Source of the DNA: Planctomycetota bacterium | Lineage (GTDB): Bacteria; Planctomycetota; Planctomycetia; Gemmatales; HRBIN36 | Direction: 5' to 3' | NCBI GenBank assembly: GCA_014584395.1 | Contig: JACTMY010000020.1 | Coordinates: 62,001-126,000, forward strand | Length of the DNA: 64,000 nt | Shown here: positions 60,738 to 64,000 of the stretch, piece by piece | Layout: each line of letters starts with the position of its first letter | Position numbering within the stretch: position 1 is the stretch's first letter | Translations under genes and position numbers: made by a program | Notes under the pieces: model-generated | Databases searched by the model: none | The model's input: the letters and a program-made list of their open reading frames with translations, nothing else | Told to the model about the DNA's origin: nothing

Positions 60738-61021
60738 GTCAAGCTCCCGATAGATGCATCTTGGATAGGCCAGGTTGATCCTAGACAAATGTACCCTTCC
60801 ATGCAAGCCTCTTTGTTCCGCCATCCATCCCACTCACCCAACAGGCAAGCCGCCGCGATTGGCCAGGTCCATGGCAGGCCACAGACTTGACCGTGCCGAG
60901 CGAAGCCGGTGACGAATCGCTGTAATTTTTACTTGCTTCGCCTCGGCCGCCGTGTTGCAATGGTTTGGTTCCGCTGATTCCCTCACCAGAAGTTCCATCC
61001 TTTTCCCTTGGAGTGTCTGAT

Positions 61022-61651
61022 ATGTTATGGCGACGTGGATTGATCACGATGGCGTTGGCCGCGGGTCTCTTGGCCCTGGGTCTGAATCACTCGCAAGCGC
61101 AACAACCGCAAGGACAAGGCCCCGACGTGCACAAGGAGTTGATCGGTCAGCCGGCGCCGGATTTTCCCAAGGCGTTCACGCTCAATGGCAAGGAAGTGAG
61201 CTTGGAAGACCTCAAGGGCAAGGTCGTCCTCTTGGACTTCTGGGCCGTCTGGTGCGGACCGTGCATCGCCACCTTCCCCCATCTGAAGGAATGGCAAACC
61301 CGTTACAACAAACAAGGTCTTGAGATCATCGGCCTAACGTCCTACTACGAACAGATCGGCTTCGACAAGAAGACGGGCAAAACCAAGAAAATGGACGCGC
61401 CGATGAGCTCCGATCAAGAGCAGTCGATGATGAAGGAGTTCGCCGCGCATCACAAGCTGAAGCATCGCCTGGTCATGCTCAAGAAGGAAAACCAGGCGGA
61501 AGTGTACAAGGCCTACGGCGTCCGCGGGATTCCGCAAATGGTGCTCATCGACCGTGAAGGCATAGTGCGCATGATCAAGGTCGGTTCGGGTGCGGGCCCA
61601 GCTAAGGAACTGGAAGCGGAGATCAAGAAACTCCTTGGCTCGCGCAGCTAA
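61022..61651 (+). CDS. TlpA-like thioredoxin-family protein, exported
   Basis: 209 residues with a signal peptide (ITMALAAGLLALGLNHSQAQ). The redoxin domain has APDFPKAFTLNGKEVSLEDLKGKVVLLDFWAVWCGPC with the redox pair WCGPC, followed by GIPQMVLIDREG (cis-Pro). It likely reduces or isomerises thiols in the periplasm, where the Cys-rich envelope protein nearby could be a client (inference). GGAG lies eight bases before the ATG at 61022. Confidence 0.9.
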   Translation: MLWRRGLITMALAAGLLALGLNHSQAQQPQGQGPDVHKELIGQPAPDFPKAFTLNGKEVSLEDLKGKVVLLDFWAVWCGPCIATFPHLKEWQTRYNKQGLEIIGLTSYYEQIGFDKKTGKTKKMDAPMSSDQEQSMMKEFAAHHKLKHRLVMLKKENQAEVYKAYGVRGIPQMVLIDREGIVRMIKVGSGAGPAKELEAEIKKLLGSRS

Positions 61652-61670
61652 GGTCAGCCTTGATTGAACA

Positions 61671-61814
61671 TGAAACCCCCTGGCCCTCTCCTGGGGCGCC
61701 GATCGGTGAAGCAACTTGGCGATGTCACGCCGCATCTTCGCCGATCAGCGATCCAAGAGAAGACCAGGGGGTGAATGTTTCACCGGAGGCCGTGCCCCGC
61801 GGCACGACCTCCGG
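61671..61814 (+). ncRNA. Candidate structured RNA
   Basis: Nested pairings: P1, TGAAA-CCCCCTGG (61671-61683) with CCAGGGGG-N6-TTTCA (61764-61782); inside it P2, an 11-bp stem of GATCGGTGAAG with CTTCGCCGATC (one G-U pair), enclosing a short GGCG/CGCC hairpin; then P3, CCGGAGG-c-CGTGCC with GGCACG-a-CCTCCGG (61783-61814), directly adjacent to P1. No T-tract follows. It matches no RNA family that I can name (not SRP, RNase P, tmRNA). Confidence 0.35.
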
Positions 61815-62229
61815 CCCAAACCAAGCTCCACCGCGAAGCTCGTGCCGGCGTGGTCCGACCCTAGCACCACACTCCGACCCGGAAATCGCTTCAGCCCAGG
61901 AGGGCAGGACTGTGAACCACGTTTCCCGCTGCGTCGTTCACACAGTGAAGCTCGTCACTTGCTGTGCCGGGCCAATGGCTGCGGTCAGTCATTGTCCCTT
62001 GAGGATGCGCTGCCCATAACCTTGACCCCCGCGCCTGTCAAGCCATTTCGCAACATATTCCCAAACTTCAGAACGAGCTGGTTTGCCTGGCTTGCGCCGC
62101 TTGTCGTCGTCGAGCCTTTGTGCGCCGCGCGGTTCATGCCCCGCGAGACGCGCCCGCTCCGAATCTCCGCCGACACAAGTTTGGGGATGAGTTGCCGATT
62201 TCCCGCACAATCTCGCCCAGACCAGAATG

Positions 62230-62235
62230 TATAAT
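62230..62235 (+). promoter_or_regulatory. Predicted -10 element of the DUF1559 gene
   Basis: A consensus TATAAT lies 31 nt before the ATG at 62267. No good -35 is seen at 16-18 nt. Confidence 0.4.
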
Positions 62236-62266
62236 GGAAAGTCCATCATGTCTGAGGTCGCGCATC

Positions 62267-63166
62267 ATGTCGCAGCAACTTCGATCCCGTTCAGGAGTGT
62301 CGCTGATCGAACTGCTGGTCGTCATAGCGATCATCGTCTTGCTCATCGCACTTTTGATGCCCGCCATTCAGCGCGTCCGCGCCGCGGTGGATCGCATGAT
62401 CTGCGGCAGCAACTTGCGGCAGATGGCCATCGCCGCCCACCACTATCATCTGGACTACGGCCGCTTCCCCGCCGCCGCGGTCGTCGTCCCCAGCCCGCGC
62501 ATGTGGGTGGTCGATCTGCTGCCTTACATTGAAGAGAACAACCTCTACCATCGCTACCGCTATGATCTGTCCTGGGACGATCCGGGCAATCAGCCGATGG
62601 TGGCCAAGCATATTCCCCTCATGGTCTGCCCCTCGGCGACGGGAGTGAACTCGCGGGGCAATCGCATCAACGGCGTGGAGTATGGCCTGTGCGATTATTC
62701 GCCGATCGCCGACGTGGATCACCGCCTCATCGCCACCGGGCTGCTCGCGCCCTGGAATGGCAATCCGCTGGGCGTGATGTCGGCGGAACAAGGGGCGCGG
62801 ATCGCCGAGGTGTGCGACGGCGTCTCCAATACGATCCTGATCGCCGAAGTGGCGGGTCGGCCGGAAAGCTGGATCAAGGGGCGCTTTGCTGGCTTCACGG
62901 AAGTGGCGGGCTGGGCGACGTACAACGGCGTCACGCCGATCAACCTGGATGGCACGTCGGAGGATGGGACGACGCTCTATGGCCCCTGCGCCATCAACTG
63001 CAACAACATCCACGAAGTCTACGGCTTCCACGTCGTCGGCGCCAACGTCGTCTTTGCCGACGGCAGCGTGCATTTCCTCAAGCAAACGATCAACATCAAG
63101 GTCATGGCGGCGCTGGTCACCCGCGATGGCGGCGAGGTGGTGCAGAGCGCGGATTTCGAGGATTGA
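62267..63166 (+). CDS. DUF1559-family prepilin-like protein
   Basis: 299 residues with a type IV prepilin-like N-terminus (SRSGVSLIELLVVIAIIVLLIALLMPAI; cleavage expected after the Gly before VSLIE) and the DUF1559 domain: CGSNLRQMAIAAHHYH, CDGVSNTILIAEVAG, VVFADGSVHFLK and the C-terminal ALVTRDGGEVV. This family is expanded in planctomycetes, with dozens of copies per genome, and acts outside the cytoplasm in an unknown way. TGAGG precedes the ATG at 62267; upstream in-frame codons are not used. Confidence 0.93.
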   Translation: MSQQLRSRSGVSLIELLVVIAIIVLLIALLMPAIQRVRAAVDRMICGSNLRQMAIAAHHYHLDYGRFPAAAVVVPSPRMWVVDLLPYIEENNLYHRYRYDLSWDDPGNQPMVAKHIPLMVCPSATGVNSRGNRINGVEYGLCDYSPIADVDHRLIATGLLAPWNGNPLGVMSAEQGARIAEVCDGVSNTILIAEVAGRPESWIKGRFAGFTEVAGWATYNGVTPINLDGTSEDGTTLYGPCAINCNNIHEVYGFHVVGANVVFADGSVHFLKQTINIKVMAALVTRDGGEVVQSADFED

Positions 63167-63195
63167 ACGAAGGGAACGCTGACGGCGATCGTCGA

Positions 63196-64000
63196 TCAAG
63201 CGGCTTCGGGCGACTCCATCTCCTTCCGTTTCATCGCTTCCCACTCTTCGGGGGTGATCAACACCTCCCGGGCGTTGGAACCGTTGTAAGCGCCAACGAT
63301 GCCGTCCTCGGCCATGAAGTCCACCAGGCGCGCCGCCCGGCCATAGCCGATCCCCAGCGCCCGCTGCAACAGCGACACGCTGCCCCGCTGTTCGCGGATG
63401 ATCACGTCGATGGCGGCTTCATAAAGCTCATCCCGGCTGCGCATCCCTTCCAGGCCGCCCTTGCCGTCCTTCGTGCCGTTTTGCAGTTGGATCAATTCTC
63501 GGGCGTAGGTCGGTTCGCATTCGAGGAACGACACGACCTGGCCGATGTCGTGGTCGCCGGCAAAGGTGCCCTGGGCCCGGACGATGCTGCTCGTGCCCGG
63601 CTGCAGGAACAGCATGTCGCCGCGGCCCAGCAGTTTTTCCGCGCCCATCTCGTCCAGAACGACGCGGCTGTCGGTGCGGCTCGACACCTGGAAGCAAATC
63701 CGCGCGGGCAGGTTGGATTTGATGAGGCCGGTGATGACGTCCACCGTCGGCTTCTGCGTGGCCACGACCAGATGGATGCCCGCCGCCCGGGATTTCTGGG
63801 CCAGGCGGATGATGTGCGTCTCCACTTCCTTGCGCATCATCATCATGAGGTCGTTCATCTCATCGACGAAGATGACGATGTAGGGCATGCGCTCGGGGAT
63901 GCGGGCCTTTTCCTCGTCGTCCACGGGCTTGACTCGGCGGTAAATCTCCTCGGGCGACAGTTCGTTGTAAGAGGCGATGCCGCGGACGCGGGCCCGGCTC
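63196..64000 (-). CDS. ftsK: DNA translocase FtsK/SpoIIIE, C-terminal part (cut by window)
   Basis: At least 268 residues; the 5' part lies beyond the right edge. Visible are the Walker B segment YIVIFVDEMNDLMM, HLVVATQKPTVDVITGLIKSNLPARI, LLGRGDMLF and the C-terminal gamma winged-helix domain (SVSLLQRALGIGYGRAARLVDFMAEDGIVG) that reads KOPS-like DNA sequences. It pumps DNA during chromosome segregation. The Walker A segment is not in the window. It is convergent with the DUF1559 gene. Confidence 0.93.
   Translation of the reverse strand, partial: SRARVRGIASYNELSPEEIYRRVKPVDDEEKARIPERMPYIVIFVDEMNDLMMMMRKEVETHIIRLAQKSRAAGIHLVVATQKPTVDVITGLIKSNLPARICFQVSSRTDSRVVLDEMGAEKLLGRGDMLFLQPGTSSIVRAQGTFAGDHDIGQVVSFLECEPTYARELIQLQNGTKDGKGGLEGMRSRDELYEAAIDVIIREQRGSVSLLQRALGIGYGRAARLVDFMAEDGIVGAYNGSNAREVLITPEEWEAMKRKEMESPEAA

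Larger units (their letters stand above)
61652..62266. other. 615-nt intergenic region, longest in the window
   Basis: No coding frame here has recognisable sequence. The left part holds the structured segment at 61671-61814. Further right are small repeats such as TTCAC-ACA-GTGAA near 61937-61949 and, close to the next gene, a TATAAT. The rest shows no assignable feature. Confidence 0.5.

Noticed and set aside
1-64000. CRISPR arrays, insertion sequences, tRNA or rRNA genes
   Set aside because: No regularly spaced direct repeats, transposase motifs or tRNA T-loop signatures were seen on either strand.

Overview
The window is high-GC bacterial chromosome from a planctomycete, most likely a Gemmata-type lineage. 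The taxonomic signs are a PSCyt1/DUF1549/DUF1553 protein (CYACH haem motif), a DUF1559 prepilin-like protein, a cysteine-rich YTV-type repeat protein, several Ser/Thr kinases and FHA proteins, and many secreted proteins of unknown role. I see no tRNA, rRNA, insertion sequence, phage gene or CRISPR array. Coding density is high, and many long open frames antisense to real genes are a GC artefact.

Layout. 1-4004: truncated Tat-type amidohydrolase, non-RD Ser/Thr kinase, DoxX-like membrane protein and SGNH hydrolase, all on the minus strand. 4073-7063: a plus-strand lipid-remodelling operon (PlcP/LpxH-like metallophosphoesterase, btaA, btaB) behind three TTTCA-type repeats spaced exactly 11 nt, which resemble a PHO box. 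7212-13864: planctomycete cytochrome protein, tpiA, a CoxG-like protein, metG and a LOG-family nucleotide hydrolase. 14031-25850: seven consecutive minus-strand genes for exported amidohydrolase-fold proteins, nine domains in total, of which only one keeps the metal ligands. 26353-34291: signalling block (FHA protein, membrane Ser/Thr kinase, coiled-coil membrane protein, ECF sigma factor, FHA-GAF-PP2C phosphatase, clpS, soluble histidine kinase).

34553-40577: nadD, a GH57 glucanotransferase/amylase, a small membrane protein and a TonB-dependent receptor. 40859-50769: DUF1579 protein with a near-consensus promoter and a palindromic operator, small secreted protein, M60-like metallopeptidase, rhomboid protease, large kinase with a repeat-rich C-terminus, and a PQQ-type propeller. 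50959-63166: Fur-family regulator, ribBA, proline-rich secreted protein, NAD-type isocitrate dehydrogenase, YTV repeat protein, DUF7691-like protein, lipoprotein, a propeller/ubiquitin-like gene pair, TlpA-like thioredoxin, a structured intergenic region and the DUF1559 protein. The 3' part of ftsK runs off the right end.

Two regions stand out. The amidohydrolase array looks like one plausible enzyme embedded among six exported pseudoenzymes in one transcription unit. The plcP-btaA-btaB unit forms a complete predicted route from phospholipid to the phosphorus-free betaine lipid DGTS, with a plausible phosphate-responsive control site. Start codons were moved inward from the longest frames wherever a Shine-Dalgarno sequence, a signal peptide or overlap with a neighbour decided the matter; these choices are explained per gene.
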